Assembly (NCBI GenBank): GCA_950022295.1
Contig: OX465598.1
Span: forward strand, 98,928,001-98,992,000
Direction of reading: 5' to 3'
Length of the DNA stretch: 64,000 bases
From: Bromus sterilis
Taxonomy: Eukaryota > Streptophyta > Magnoliopsida > Poales > Poaceae
The translations under genes and the position numbers were made by a program. The notes beneath the pieces are model-generated. The model had not been told where the DNA came from. It made no database searches and saw only the letters and a program-made list of their open reading frames with translations. Within the stretch, counting starts at the first letter, position 1. Every line of letters starts with the position of its first letter. Below are positions 31,877-43,533 of this stretch, piece by piece.

Positions 31877-33079
31877 GAAAGCGTGCTCGTCGAGTTCCTC
31901 CGTGAGAATCGGGACATCTTTGCATGGTCTCCACAAGACATGCCTGGGGTGCCGAGAGAACTCGCCGAGCACAAGCTACACATTCGGCCAGGCTCGAAGC
32001 CGGTCAAGCAACCCTTGAGACGTTTCTATGAAGACAAGAGAAGGGCAATCGGTGAAGAGGTTGCGAAGCTGCAAGCCGCAGGTTTCATCATGGAAGTGTT
32101 TTACCCCGAGTGGCTGGCGAATCCAGTCCTCGTCATGAAGAAGAATAAGACCTGGCGCATGTGTATCGATTACACTTGCCTGAACAAGGCGTGCCCGAAA
32201 GATCCGTTTGCTCTGCCCCGTATTGATCAAGTGATTGATTCTACGGCCGGCTGCGAGCTTTTGTCTTTTCTGGATGCCACTGCTGTCTATCACCAGATCA
32301 AACTTGCCGTGGAAGACCAGATAAAAACTGCATTTATAACCCCTTTCGGGGCTTATTGCTATATCACCATGCCATTTGGTTTGAAGAATGGAGGTGCCAC
32401 TTATCAGCGCACAATTCAGAGATGCACGCACTCTCAGCTCGGCAGAAATCTCCACGTTTACGTGGACGATTTAGTGGTGAAGTCGGCAAAGGGAGTCACG
32501 CTGTTAGATGACCTCAGGGAAACATTCGCCAATTTGAGAACTTATCAGATCAAGCTCAACCCGGAGAAGTGCATCTTTGGAGTCCAAGCTGGCAAGCTCT
32601 TGGGATTTCTTGTTTCCGAGAGAGGAATCGAATGCAATCCTGAGAAGATAGCCGCAATAGAGCGCATGGAACAGCCCAAGACCCTGAAGCAGGTACAGAA
32701 GTTCACCGGTTGCCTAGCATCACTCAGCCGATTCCTCAGTCGTCTAGGTGAAAAAGCAATCCCATTGTACCAATTGATGAAGAAGACAGAGAAGTTCACC
32801 TGGACCCCCCAGGCAAGCGAAGCATTCCGAGAGCTCAAGCGAATGCTCTCCACAGCGCCGATCCTGGCTGCCCCGATTGAGAAGGAGCCAATGATGTTAT
32901 ACATTGTGGCAACCAATCGGGTAATCAACGCAATTATGGTGGTGGGGCGGCCCGAGAAGGACAAGGCACAACAAATTCAACACCCAGTGTATTACATCAG
33001 CGAAGTGCTCTCGGCGTCCAAGCAGAACTACCCTCACTACCAGAAGATGTGCTATGGAGTGTACATGGCAGCCAAGTGA
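31877..33079 (+). pseudogene. Reverse transcriptase and first RNase H of element B
   Basis: In the same frame as gag-protease but after the TAG at 31874-31876. RT copies the genomic RNA into DNA. Motifs: WRMCIDYTCLN, SFLDATAVYHQI (first catalytic Asp), ITMPFGLKNGGATYQR and YVDDLVV (catalytic pair). After RT comes the connection and an RNase H domain (YIVATNRVINAIMV..., VYYISEVLS) that lacks the usual first acidic residue, as expected for the degenerate first RNase H of the Tat lineage. The ORF ends at TGA 33077-33079, which replaces an AGA arginine codon of A. A second stop (CAA to TAA) follows a few codons on. Confidence 0.85.
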
Positions 33080-35506
33080 TTGAAGCCATACTTTTAAGCC
33101 CACTTGATCACCGTCGTCAGCTCGGCTCCACTGGCCGACATCATGGGAAGCAGAGATGCAACCGGAAGAGTGGCAAAATGGGCAATTGAAGTCGCTAGTC
33201 ATGGCATCCAATATGAGCCGAGAACTGCAATCAAGTCACAAGCATTAGCCGATTTCCTGGTGGACTGGGCCGAAACTCAGTATATGCCGCAGCTCCCAGG
33301 GTCGGATTTCTGGCGAATGCACTTTGATGGCTCCAAGATGAAGAGCGGCCTAGGGGCTGGTGTGGTACTCACTTCACCAAGAGGAGATCAATTGCAATAT
33401 GTGCTCCAGATCCACTTTGCAGCGTCAAACAATGTCGCCGAGTACGAAGCCCTTGTGCATGGTATCAAGCTTGCCAAGGAAATCGGTATTCGGAATATTG
33501 AGTGCTTTGGTGACTCCGACCTGGTTGTACAACAATGCACATGCACCTGGGATGCAAAGGACGCAAACATGGCAAGCTATCGCTTCCTGGTGCAGCAGAT
33601 CAGCGGGTACTTTGAAGGTTGCGAGTTCCATCATGTGCCAAGAGCAAACAACGAGGCAGCAGATGCGTTGTCCAAGCTCGGCTCAACAAGACAAGCTATC
33701 CCACCAGGCGTGTCGCTGGAGCACATCAAGAAACCATCCATCATACCATCCCCAGAATCCGAGTCCATTTTTATCTCGGAGACCGACCTTGAAGCATTGA
33801 AGAAGGCAAAAGAAGCTCAACCGGCAAAAATTGCAACCTTGAAGAAGCAGTCCAGCGCCCAAGGTGTCTCGGCAACAGCACCAGGGGCCGCCGACTGCAA
33901 GCCAGGGGTTGCCGACTGCGAGCCAGGGGCTGCCAAAAGCTATGAGAAGAGCAAAGCCAAAGGGAAGCAAGCAGAGGCAATACCAGGAAGCACAACCTCC
34001 GAAGAACCAATGATATCAGAAATTGCCGGTTGCAATGAAGAAGCTCCAGCTCCAGACGAGAAGTCGACACCAGGGGCTGCCGAATGCATGCCAGGCGCCG
34101 CAATCGGCAGTTCAGAGGCAGAGGTAGAAATGATAGAGGTCCAAGAGGCCGAGATCCAGGAGGCCAGTGGCCAAGGAACGGAGATCCAAGAGGAAGACCC
34201 ACCCGGGCATGCAGTGGTAATGGTAGTTGTCAGCGCGCCATCATGGGAACAACCGATTAGAGATTTCTTAGCAGACGGAGTCCTCCCAGAAGACGAAGCA
34301 GAATCACGGCAAATCAGCCGCCGATATTGGGCTTACACAATAATTAACAATGAGCTAGTGCGCAAGAGTGCAACTGGTATCTTTCAGAGATGTGTAGAAG
34401 AGGACAGAAGCGTGGAGCTGCTCAGAGACATTCATCAAGGTGAATGCGGACATCATGCATCTGCAAAGGCCATCGCCAGCAAAGCTTTCCGACATGGTTT
34501 CTACTGGCCGACTGTGCTTGCAGCGGCTGAAAATTTGGTGAAGTACTGCAAGGGTTGTCAACGGTTCAAGGCAAGAAGTCATAAGCCAGCATCAGCACTG
34601 AAGACAATCCCAATAGCGTGGCCGTTTGCAGTATGGGGTTTAGATATGGTTGGACCATTCAAGAGAGCTCGAAGTGGCATGACACATCTTCTAGTCGCAG
34701 TGGACAAGTTTACCAAGTGGATTGAAGCCAGACCGATCAGGAAGCTGGATGGTCCGACTGCGGTTCGGTTTGTGGCCGACATTGTGTGGAGATACGGTGT
34801 GCCTAACAACATCATCACCGACAACGGCACAAATTTTGCAAAGGGTGCGCTGGCTCGATATGCATCTCAGCAGGGCATCCGGCTTGATCTGGCATCTGTG
34901 GCGCATCCGCAATCAAATGGTCAAGTAGAAAGAGCAAATGGTATCATTCTCTCGGGTATCAGACCCCGATTGGTGGAGCCACTCGAGAGGGCATCCGGCG
35001 CATTGATTGATGAACTCCCTGCAGTCTTGTTTAGTTTGAGGACTACGCCAAACAGGTCGACTGGATTCACTCCCTTCTTCCTGGTGTACGGCTCAGAAGC
35101 AGTTATCCCATACGACATTGAGTTTGATTCACCTCGGCATGCCCTATATACCGAAGAAGAAGCCAGATTGGCACGAGAAGATGGCATCGACGTCAAAGAA
35201 GAAGCTTGACTGTTGGCTTTGTTCAGGTCAGCAGTCTATCAGCAGAAGTTGCGGCATTACCACAGCAAGAAGATCCGTCCTCTCGCTTTCCGAGAGGGGG
35301 ATATGGTGTTACGCCGAATTCAGAAGTCAGACGGGCAGCACAAGCTATCCTCACCCTGGGAAGGGCCATTCGTCATCAGCCGAGCGCTCAAGAACAACTC
35401 CTATTATCTGATCGACTGCACCAAGGGCACTCGGCACAAAGACACGTCAGGAGCAGAGACAGAGCGGCCGTGGAACGCCGAGTTGTTATGTCCGTTCTAT
35501 AGTTGA
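33080..35506 (+). pseudogene. Archaeal-type RNase H and integrase of element B
   Basis: After two stops near 33077-33097 the frame is open to 35209. The second RNase H has HFDGS, EYEAL, GDSDLV and NEAADAL (about 33325-33690). A linker with PGAADC-like repeats follows (about 33880-34110). Integrase has the HHCC finger (GECGHH, CKGC) and core D,D,E (LDMVGPF, ITDNGTNF, GQVERANG). TGC to TGA at 35207-35209 interrupts the C-terminal part, which continues in frame to the stop at 35504-35506 (LLCPFYS). The same region in A (25332-27772) is uninterrupted. Enzyme function is lost here unless supplied in trans. Confidence 0.86.
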
Positions 35507-36307
35507 GCGGCAGAAATTTGTGTAAGCCATTCGGCAAACAATTAGTAAAAGCTATCATGCCTCTGAAAATGAGCATTCGATTACCTTTGTATAATTGCAT
35601 TCGAAGAGCTAGCCTCAGTCGGCAACGCTCAATCATACCCGAGACGTGCGTAACGCACCCGGGGACTGACTGACCACGAGGTCAGGCGAATAGGCCATCG
35701 AGGCATGGGGACTGCGGGCGGGCACTCAACTCGGCACCTAGCTCAAGCGCAAATCACTAAAAGGTTTGTGGCTTCGAGAAGGGTTGCGATTGGGGCAGTC
35801 GGTAGTACAAGTTCCTGGGAAGCAATTAGAAACGCTCCACCAAGGGCATACCCGAAAAGACAAAGTTATCGATTGTGCCGCAAACCAAGGCATCGAGCCT
35901 GGTAGCGAGCAATCGGCTCCCACTGTCGCAGAATCCTTTGCGTTAAACCTTGTCGTGTGAAAAATAAAAAGCTTATCAAACCTTGACTGGTAATCTACCG
36001 TTGATCCGATTGCAGACCGTATGGCGGCAGCAAGGCAGACACGGTAGACATCCCCAAGTGCAGATCGATAAAGGAAACCGACAAAGACGCAAAGTTGATC
36101 GCACAAGTAAAAGCAAAGACCAAGGAATCGGATTGCATCAGAGATAGCAGGCCCTAGGCCGAATAAGTTCATTACATCGAAGTCACACCCAGTGGGTATC
36201 GACATAATTAAAATTATGTCTTACAAGCAAATAGTCGAAAAAACAAAATGAGATAAGGCCGATCCAGTGTCGGCAAACTGAACAAGTAACATAGTCGGGG
36301 GCATGGC
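35507..36307. other. Convergent interval between integrase and antisense gene ends (B)
   Basis: About 800 bases with no supported gene, equivalent to 24532-25331 of A. The plus-strand integrase and the minus-strand antisense gene both end here. At 36199-36218 there is a near-perfect hairpin, GACATAATT-AA-AATTATGTC. Confidence 0.65.
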
Positions 36308-39300
36308 TCAGGAAGTCGGAGCAGTCGGAGGCACGGAGCTAGAGGTCGGGGCAGTCGGATCAGCGTGCACAACATCTGGTTCCGATTGCGCTTCAGAAGA
36401 TGTGGCACCAGTCCGCTTGGATCTCGGAGAGGTATGGGATGAGCCGCTATCAGAAAGCTCCTCGGCCAGGCCAGAGATTGAAGGTGCAGCGAGCGGGTTC
36501 CCTCCCTCGTCGAGATACGGAGTGTACTCGTACGGAGAGAACCAGTTCATCATAGTGCTGGCTAGTCGATTTACCTCGGTATAGGTCTTCTCAAGCAGGT
36601 CGGCAGCGTTTTCTCTGAGGCTATAGAGTTGGGAAAGCTTCACCTGAGGGTACCAGCTCAGCACAGTCTGGAGAGCAGTCTCTGCGCCAGTCTGACCTGC
36701 AGAGTTCAGTAGAACGTCGATCCGACGTGGGATGGCCTTAAGGAGAGTCCGAGTCTGCTCAGAGGTAGCATTCGGAGCCTCCCCCTTGTCAGAATCCTCT
36801 TCGTCTTGTGTTCCAGGCTCGCGGGTGCCGGCGGAGGAACCAGCGGCGTTTTTCATTTTTTGGAGTCCGACCTTAAGCTCAGTCGGTGACCATAGTGATT
36901 CAGCAATTTTCAGGATGCCGAGCTTGAATGACAATGCAATTCCCTTGATAACAGGGATGCGAGCTTCTGTGCCAATCAGATATTCGTGCCGAGTCCAGAC
37001 GTTGTCTTCAAGTTGACAGGTCCCTCCGGCAGCAACAGTTTCTTCTCGGGACTTAGCTACAGCCGCGTAGGCAGCTGCTTCAGACTCAGGCCAAGCCTCT
37101 GCGTCACGAAAGAAAGCATGAGCAACAAGATAAAAGAGGAAAGCAATTGGAAAGTGCACTCGGATGCAGGAAACACTTACCGCTAAGGAGGACGTCCATC
37201 TCGGTCATTGTGTCACAGAAGCCTTTCGCTCGGCGGCGCAATCGGGTGGTCTCTTCATAGATGCGTTTCTCCAATTATTCAAACTTGGCGACATGTTCGT
37301 CGCGATCCTGTCGAATGGAATCCCACGCAACAACTGCTTCGTCCCTCTCAGCTTGCAAGGCTTCTCGGGCAGCGACGGCAGCATCTCGCTCGGCAAGGAG
37401 ACCATCACCAGTAGCCGTCAGGGCAGCCAGGTCGGCCAGATGTTTTATTTCAAGGGCAGCCATCTCAGAACGAAGGCTTTGGATAGTCCGAGTTAGATCA
37501 GTTTCTACCCCCTGCAGTCGGGTCATTTCTTCCTTGGCTTTGGCGAGTGCTGGGCCATGCTGGTTGAGTTCTGCAGTCAATTCAGCAATTCGGCCATGAA
37601 GGTCATCTACCATGGGAACAGAAGCTAGAAGAGAACATGAAGATATGAGTACAAGAGTGACTGTCAATCGGAGAGAAAACAGAAATGGTATAAAAGTTAC
37701 CTTTCAGTTTATTGATCTCGGCCGATTGATTATTGACCTCCAGCTGAGCCTGGGCGAGAGTTCGGAGGCTGGCGGTGTAATCATCGAGGAGCTTTTCGAA
37801 GACCTCGCGCCTTTCTGCCATAATAGCCTGCGAGGAATAGCAAGAGGGAGTTTAGAGATACGACAGTCAAAAGAAGATGCGATTCGATTGCTAGCAATCG
37901 GCCCGAATCTCGGGGACTACACCCAGTGGGTGCGCTTGCGCGCACCCACCAGAAGAAAAGTCTCCCGATTGAAGGAAGGCAAGAGATAAAGCAAAGAGTA
38001 TAAAAGATCCAAACCGATTGCAAGCAACCGGCCCGAATCTTGGGGACTACACCCAGTGGGTGCGCTTGCGCGCACCCACCGGAAGAAAAGTCTCCCGATT
38101 GAAGGAAGGCAAGAGATAATGCAAAGAGTATAAAAGATCCGAACCGATTGCAAGCAACCGGCCCGAATCTCGGGGACTACACCCAGTGGGTGCGCTTGCA
38201 CGCACCCACCGGAAGAAAAGCTTCCCGAGTAAAGGAAAGACATAAAAGGAAAGTGAAGAGTTTACCATGTGATGACGGTTGAGCTGTTGGAGGTCCCGAG
38301 CAAGGGCGTCAGCAAATTCATTTACCCGACTGAGAGTGGTCGTCAGAGGGTCTTGAGGGCGGTGTGAAGCGTCAGGCTCGGCGCCGACGTGACGGGCGCG
38401 AGAATATTCGGCCCGGAACTGGTCCACCGAGCGCATCAGAACTTCCGACGCAGAGGAGGTCGGCGCTGGCACCAAAGTTTGAGCAGCGGCGGAGGCAGCA
38501 GTGGTGAAGGCTAGTGGCATCGACGTCACCTGAGGGCCGGGGGCACCCGGTTGTGGTGGTGGCGCAACCGGACGAACTAAAGCGGAGGTGATAACGGCAA
38601 CTGGCGGCAGGGTCGTCACCGTCGACGGCGCGGACAGTACAACCGGTGGCACAGTCATTACAATCGGCGGAGCGGACACCACGATTGGCGACGGAGTCAT
38701 CACTGTCGGTGGTTCGGATGTGGCAATCGGAGCAGCAGTATTCACGACAGTGGAGGTCGGGTCGGAGCGGCGTGGCGGAGATGGGGCAATCGGGTCGACC
38801 GATTGTGTTCGTCTGCCACCAGTAGCTCCCCGATCAGCTGCATTCTTGGAAGTCTTGGAAGCAAAGGAGGAGGTAGAATTCTTCTTAATCGTCTCAAGGC
38901 GGGCCTTCTTGGCAGCACGCTCGGCATCCTTGGAGGAGCGATGAGAAGCAGGCGGCCGTTTATGGATAGCGGCGGCAGATGCAGCAGGCGAGATGACGAC
39001 GCTAGCGCGGACTGGAATGTCGGCGTCGACGTCGTCAAGCCCAATCGTTTCCCTGAAAGAAGAAAGAGGAGGTGAATCAGTATAAGGAAGGACAGTAAAG
39101 TACAAGGCATGAAGATAAAAGCATACCCGACTGTTCTTGGTGCGCCAGAGGGCATCCGGCATCTCAGCGGGGCGACATCCAACGGTGCCTGCGAAGTCGG
39201 CCTTCGGGTGGTCGTCACCTGGGGTTGTTTGCCCTTGGTGGTTGTCGATGCTACCTTAGCGGCCTTGTTGGGAGTAGCACCAGCAGAGGAGCTGGTTGCC

Positions 39301-40683
39301 GAGGTGCGCTTAACCGGCGCCTTCGTAGGTTTGGTACGAGGAGCTGCATCAGAACCATCGGCCTTTGAGACACTATCGTCATCACTCCATTCGGCCAAAA
39401 ATTGCTCAAGGGAAGGGTCAGGCGTACCCCCTTGAGCTGTCGGTCGAGTGTCGATCCTCTGGGGGTCGGCCGCCTTAGCATCAGCGTCGTCTGCATCTGT
39501 AGAATCGGAGGATTCTCCGGAAGACTCGTCGTCATCATCATCATCGTCCCCGGACTCGGTGGAAGGGACCTCGCCGTTATACTCAAAGTCGGCGGGGTCG
39601 TCTTCTGCGCGGTCGGGGGCATACACGCCGGCCACCTGGCCGTCTTCCATCAAATTGGGCTGAATGAAATGCTGCGAGAGAAGATAAAAGTAATCAGAGA
39701 AGCTAAGGAGAAAAAGCAATCGGAAGAAGAAAGCAACCGGAGCATACCACAGGCGGTCTCTGGTGGCGAGTGAGGCAGTCGAGCCCGAAGCGGAAGGGGT
39801 CAGGCAAAGGGCTACATGTGATAGCCTTCACTCTGGCGCAGAGGTCTTCTTTCTTCACCCGCCATGTGCAGAGCCGAGTGGGGCATCGAGGGCCCGACAT
39901 ATCACAGATGCGGTGCACTCGGCGCTGAAGGGGGAGCACTCGGACTTGAAGCCAAGCGGCTACCAGGTCATTCGGGAGAAGTCCTTCTTGCTCGATCTGG
40001 GCGATTCTGGCGACCTGGGCGTCGACATCGCAATCTCCGACGCCATACTTCAGCGACCACTGGTGTTTTTCAGTCGGCCGGGCGAGGGAGAACTCGGGCA
40101 GATTCAGGAGATCGGGACCCTGGTCAGGTGACTTGACGTAGAAAAATGAGGTCTGCCAATTCTTGCATGATTGGACGATCTCGGGACTCTTGTACCTCGG
40201 CTTGCCGGCTGCGACAAGGCAACTGCCGCAGTCGGTCATATCAGTCGGATACTTCGGTTCGCCGCCTTCAGTGGTAGACGGCACCACATCTCCCGTCCGA
40301 GCATTGTGAGCTCGGAGGTTGAAGAATCTCTTCCAGAGAGCAATGCTTGGGAGGCAGCCGAGATACCCTTCGCAGAGTGTGACGAAGCCGGAAAGAATCA
40401 TGGTGAAGTTGGCTGCAAGGTGGTGTGGTTGCAGTCGGTGGAAGTCGAGGAACTCGCGGAAGAAGGTGCTGGCGGGAAGGCCGAATCCGCGCTCAAAGTG
40501 AGCAAGGAAAACAACCCTCTCGCCAGCACGCGCGTTAGGCACGACCTCAGCGCCGGGAACGCGCCATTGGATCTCGGCTGGCATCTTCCGGGCGCGAATT
40601 AGAGACTGGACGGCACCGGCTGTGGCGGTCGAGCCTTTCCAGCAGCCGCGGCTCGCCTGAGAGACATCTCGCCGTGGCGCCAT
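36308..40683 (-). pseudogene. Antisense six-exon gene of element B (Transposase_28-like protein), one stop
   Basis: Exons on the minus strand: 40683-39748, 39671-39127, 39052-38266, 37827-37701, 37624-37182 and 37098-36308, with GT-AG introns between them at places that match those of A and with matching phases. Exon 1 is open throughout (MAPRRDVSQASRGCWKG...; Transposase_28-like), unlike that of A. Exon 2 is acidic. Exon 3 is basic then Pro/Val/Thr-rich. Exon 5 is a coiled coil (LQAERDEAVVAWDSIRQDRD). Exon 6 has a helical domain (LRENAADLLEKTYTEVNRLA) and a Ser/Pro-rich tail. The only clear break is TAA at 37275-37277 in exon 5. Conservation of frame and splice sites in both copies argues that the product mattered to the family. 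No biochemical role can be read from the sequence. Confidence 0.78.
37880..38235 (-). repeat. Three tandem repeats of about 121 bases in intron 3 of the antisense gene (B)
   Basis: Each unit contains CAATCGG/CAACCGG, CTCGGGGACTACACCCAGTG and the hairpin GTGCGCTTGCGCGCACCCAC. The array matches that of A at 22610-22960 in position and unit number but with about 10 bases less per unit. Confidence 0.85.
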
Positions 40684-41361
40684 GGTGTTCGCGGGCGGAG
40701 AAAATAAGAAGGACGAGGAATGCGAGAGCAGCGGTGAGAAGTTACCGCGGAGGCGGAGGAGCGCGCGGGATCGTGGCCGGGGCAGATCCTGGGCGCAGAG
40801 ATCAAGTCGCAGGAGCGGCAGAGAGCTTCGAGCGGAGCAGCAATGGCGCGGAGGAGCAAGAGCTGGAGGAAGAAGATGGCGTCTGGGAGAAGGAAGAGGC
40901 AAAGGCCCTCCCCTGTGGCTTATATGGGCGGCGGGGGAGGGGAGTGGGATGCGTTTGCAGCCGTGTGGCTCGGTGTGGCCTAGCACATAGGAAGGCCAAC
41001 CGGCATATCGGCGCAAGGAATCCTAGCGCGGGAGGCGAGGCGTGCGACGTGGGGGTCGAGACCTGCAGTTACGTCAAGTCGCGCGTGGGTCGTGGGTCCC
41101 GGCTCATTGACCGTATCCCGGAAGAGTCGGAGGTAACCGTTGGAATGCAATCGGCGAAATATTTCATTCTGAAAAAAGTGAAGACACGACTTGGGGACGA
41201 CCCAAATCCAATCGGACGAAAATTCGGCCAGCCGAGTGTGATCTCCGAGTCGGTCGACGAACTCGGAATGACGCACCCGATGAGGCCATAACAGTCGGAA
41301 GGTATCGAAGAAAGATTAAAAAACTGTTCGATCGTGGGACCTTTACAGCTTAAGGGGCTAC
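40684..41361 (-). promoter_or_regulatory. Promoter and 5' leader of the antisense gene of element B
   Basis: It spans the antisense ATG to the LTR. On the minus strand a TATA box (CATATAAGCC) lies at about 40918-40927, some 240 bases upstream of the ATG, as in A. The element's polypurine tract (CTTAAGGGGCTAC) is at 41349-41361, immediately before the 3' LTR. Confidence 0.6.
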
Positions 41362-42372
41362 TGTCGGGGGATTGGTACCTGGGTAGGCTAACCCAAGCGG
41401 AAGCAACCTTTCAAGACAAGGATGGACCGATTGGGCTGCAGCTGGGCCGTGCTGGACAGATGTACGGCCGATTGCTCCGAAGCAATCAGCCGTATCAAAT
41501 GCCGGCAGTCGGCCCAGGCGCAATCGGCCCACTCCTTCACAAAGACGATCATCCGATTGGTCCGCAGCTGGGCCGAGGCAGGCACCTGGAAGGCCGATTG
41601 CCCAGAGCAATCGACCTTGCCAAGAACTACCAGTCGGTCCAGGCGCAATCGGAATAACCTACCACCCTTGGAAAAAGTTGACCCCGACGCCAGTCGGGGG
41701 TATGATTACGAGGTCATAAATGCACTATCCCGAGATATCGGGGTGGCAGGGAGGCCAAGTCATGTCGAAGATCTGGTGGAGATACGGTGTCGACCTCTCC
41801 GCCGATTCCGCGGACAGGGCGACAAGACCGCACCTCCTAGCTCCACTGTTCATCCCCATGCCTTATGGGTCTACAGCATGGGCCGCCGCTCGTAGGATCC
41901 GGATCACCCGGAGAGGAGCAGTCGGTGGGCCCAGGACGATTAGAGGATGACAGCTGGGCCCAATCGGCATTGAAGTTACCGATGTACCCCAGGCTCACAC
42001 TATAAGAGCCCGGGTACCCCTCCTGCGTGGGGGACGATCCGCAAAAGAGCACCATTCACTCATTCCCCCCTCAGTTCATTCACTGCTAGTAGTAACTCCT
42101 CAAGGAAGCAGGAGAGAGCCTCGCCCACGGCGGCGGCACTCACCTTCCCCTAAGAAGATAGAGAAGCAGTTATTGTAGCCAGAGCATTGATATATTAGAG
42201 ACAAGCAGGAGTAGGGGTGTTATCTCTCCGGAGAGCCCCGAACCTGGGTACATCATGGTGTCCTCTACCGTGCTTGTACCCAAGCCGATTCCGGCACCAT
42301 CGACATCCTCTCCCTCGCGTCTTCCCCTCACTTTAGCCATCCCATGGCATCTGACGTCACATATCGACGACA
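41362..42372 (+). mobile_element. 3' LTR of element B
   Basis: It starts TGTCGGGGGATTGG and ends CATATCGACGACA, 1011 bases, aligned end to end with 27778-28788. It is followed by the GAGGG duplication and the interrupted RNase H of A. Confidence 0.93.
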
Positions 42373-42377
42373 GAGGG
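42373..42377. repeat. Right target-site duplication of element B (GAGGG)
   Basis: The partner of 27773-27777. Left flank GGTAGTGAGGG and right flank GAGGGTAGTTC share the five bases. Confidence 0.93.
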
Positions 42378-43533
42378 TAGTTCTTCTTGGATGCCGAGAG
42401 CACTTCGCTGATGTAATACACCGGTCGCTGAATTTGCTGTGTCTTTTCCTTCTCGGGCCGCTCCACCACCATAACTGCACTGATCACCCGATTGGTTGCC
42501 GCAATGTACAACATCATTGGCTCCTTCTCAATCGGGGCAGACAGAATCGGCGCGGTGGAGAGCATGTGCTTGAGCTCTCGGAATGCTTCACTTGCTTGGG
42601 GGGTCCAGGTGAACTTCTCTGTCTTCTTCATCAGTTGGTATAACGGGATTGCTTTTTCACCCAGCCGACTGAGGAATCGGCTAAGTGATGCAAGGCAACC
42701 GGTGAACTTCTGCACTTGCTTCAGGTTCTTGGGTTGTTCCATGCGTTCTATTGCGGCTATCTTCTCGGGATTGCATTCGATTCCTCTTTCGGAAACGAGA
42801 AATCCCAAGAGCTTGTCGGCCTGGACTCCAAAGACGCACTTCTCCGGATTGAGCTTGATCTGATAAGTTCTCAGATTTGCAAATGTTTCTCTGAGGTCGT
42901 CCAACAGTGTGATTCCCTTTGCCGACTTCACCACTAAATCGTCCACGTAAATGTGGAGATTTCTGCCGAGTTGAGAGTGTGTACATCTCTGAATTGTGCG
43001 CTGATAAGTGGCACCTCCATTCTTCAAACCAAACGGCATGGTGATATAACAATAAGCCCCGAAAGGGGTTATAAATGCAGTTTTTATTCGATCTTCCACA
43101 ACAAGTTTGATCTGGTGATAGCCAGCAGTGGCATCCAGAAAAGACAAAAGCTCGCAGCCGGCCGTAGAATCGATCACTTGATCAATACGGGGCAGAGCAA
43201 ACGGATCTTTTGGGAACGCCTTGTTCAGGCAAGTGTAATCGATACACATGCGACAGGTCTTGTTCTTCTTCATGAAGAGGACTGGATTCGCCAGCCACTC
43301 GGGGTAAAACACTTCCATGATGAAACCTGCAGCTTGCATCTTCGCAATCTCTTCACCGATTTCCCTTCTCTTATCTTCAGAAAAATGTCTCAGGGGTTGC
43401 TTGACCGGCTTCGAGCCTGGCCGAATGTGCAGCTTGTGCTCGGCGAGTTCTCTTGGGACACCAGGCATGTCTTGTGGAGACCATGCAAAGATGTCCCGAT
43501 TCTCATGGAGAAACTCGACGAGCTCGCTTTCTA
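42378..43533 (-). pseudogene. Reverse transcriptase and start of RNase H of element A
   Basis: On the minus strand, from a TAG at 43531-43533 (the same stop as 31874-31876 in B) through RT to the point where B is inserted. RT motifs are intact: RMCIDYTCLN, SFLDATAGYHQI, MPFGLKNGGATYQR and YVDDLVV. A one-base deletion just after the TAG shifts the first codons, so the visible ORF starts at the Met at 43468 (MPGVPREL). RNase H begins (YIAATNRVISAVMV) and stops at NYP where B interrupts it. It continues at 27772 on the far side of B. The residues after the junction in the raw ORF belong to the LTR of B and are not part of the protein. Confidence 0.86.

Larger units (their letters stand above)
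27778..42372 (+). mobile_element. Element B: Tat-lineage retrotransposon inserted in element A, opposite orientation
   Basis: Two LTRs of 1011 bases each (27778-28788 and 41362-42372) flank gag, protease, RT, two RNase H domains, integrase and, on the minus strand, the six-exon antisense gene. Total length is 14,595 bases. By eye the LTRs differ at about 28 of 1011 sites with no indel (2.8%), much the same as A, so both insertions seem to be of similar age with B necessarily the later. Proteins of A and B are nearly identical, while the LTRs differ in length (962 against 1011), suggesting two subgroups of one family. Confidence 0.93.
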
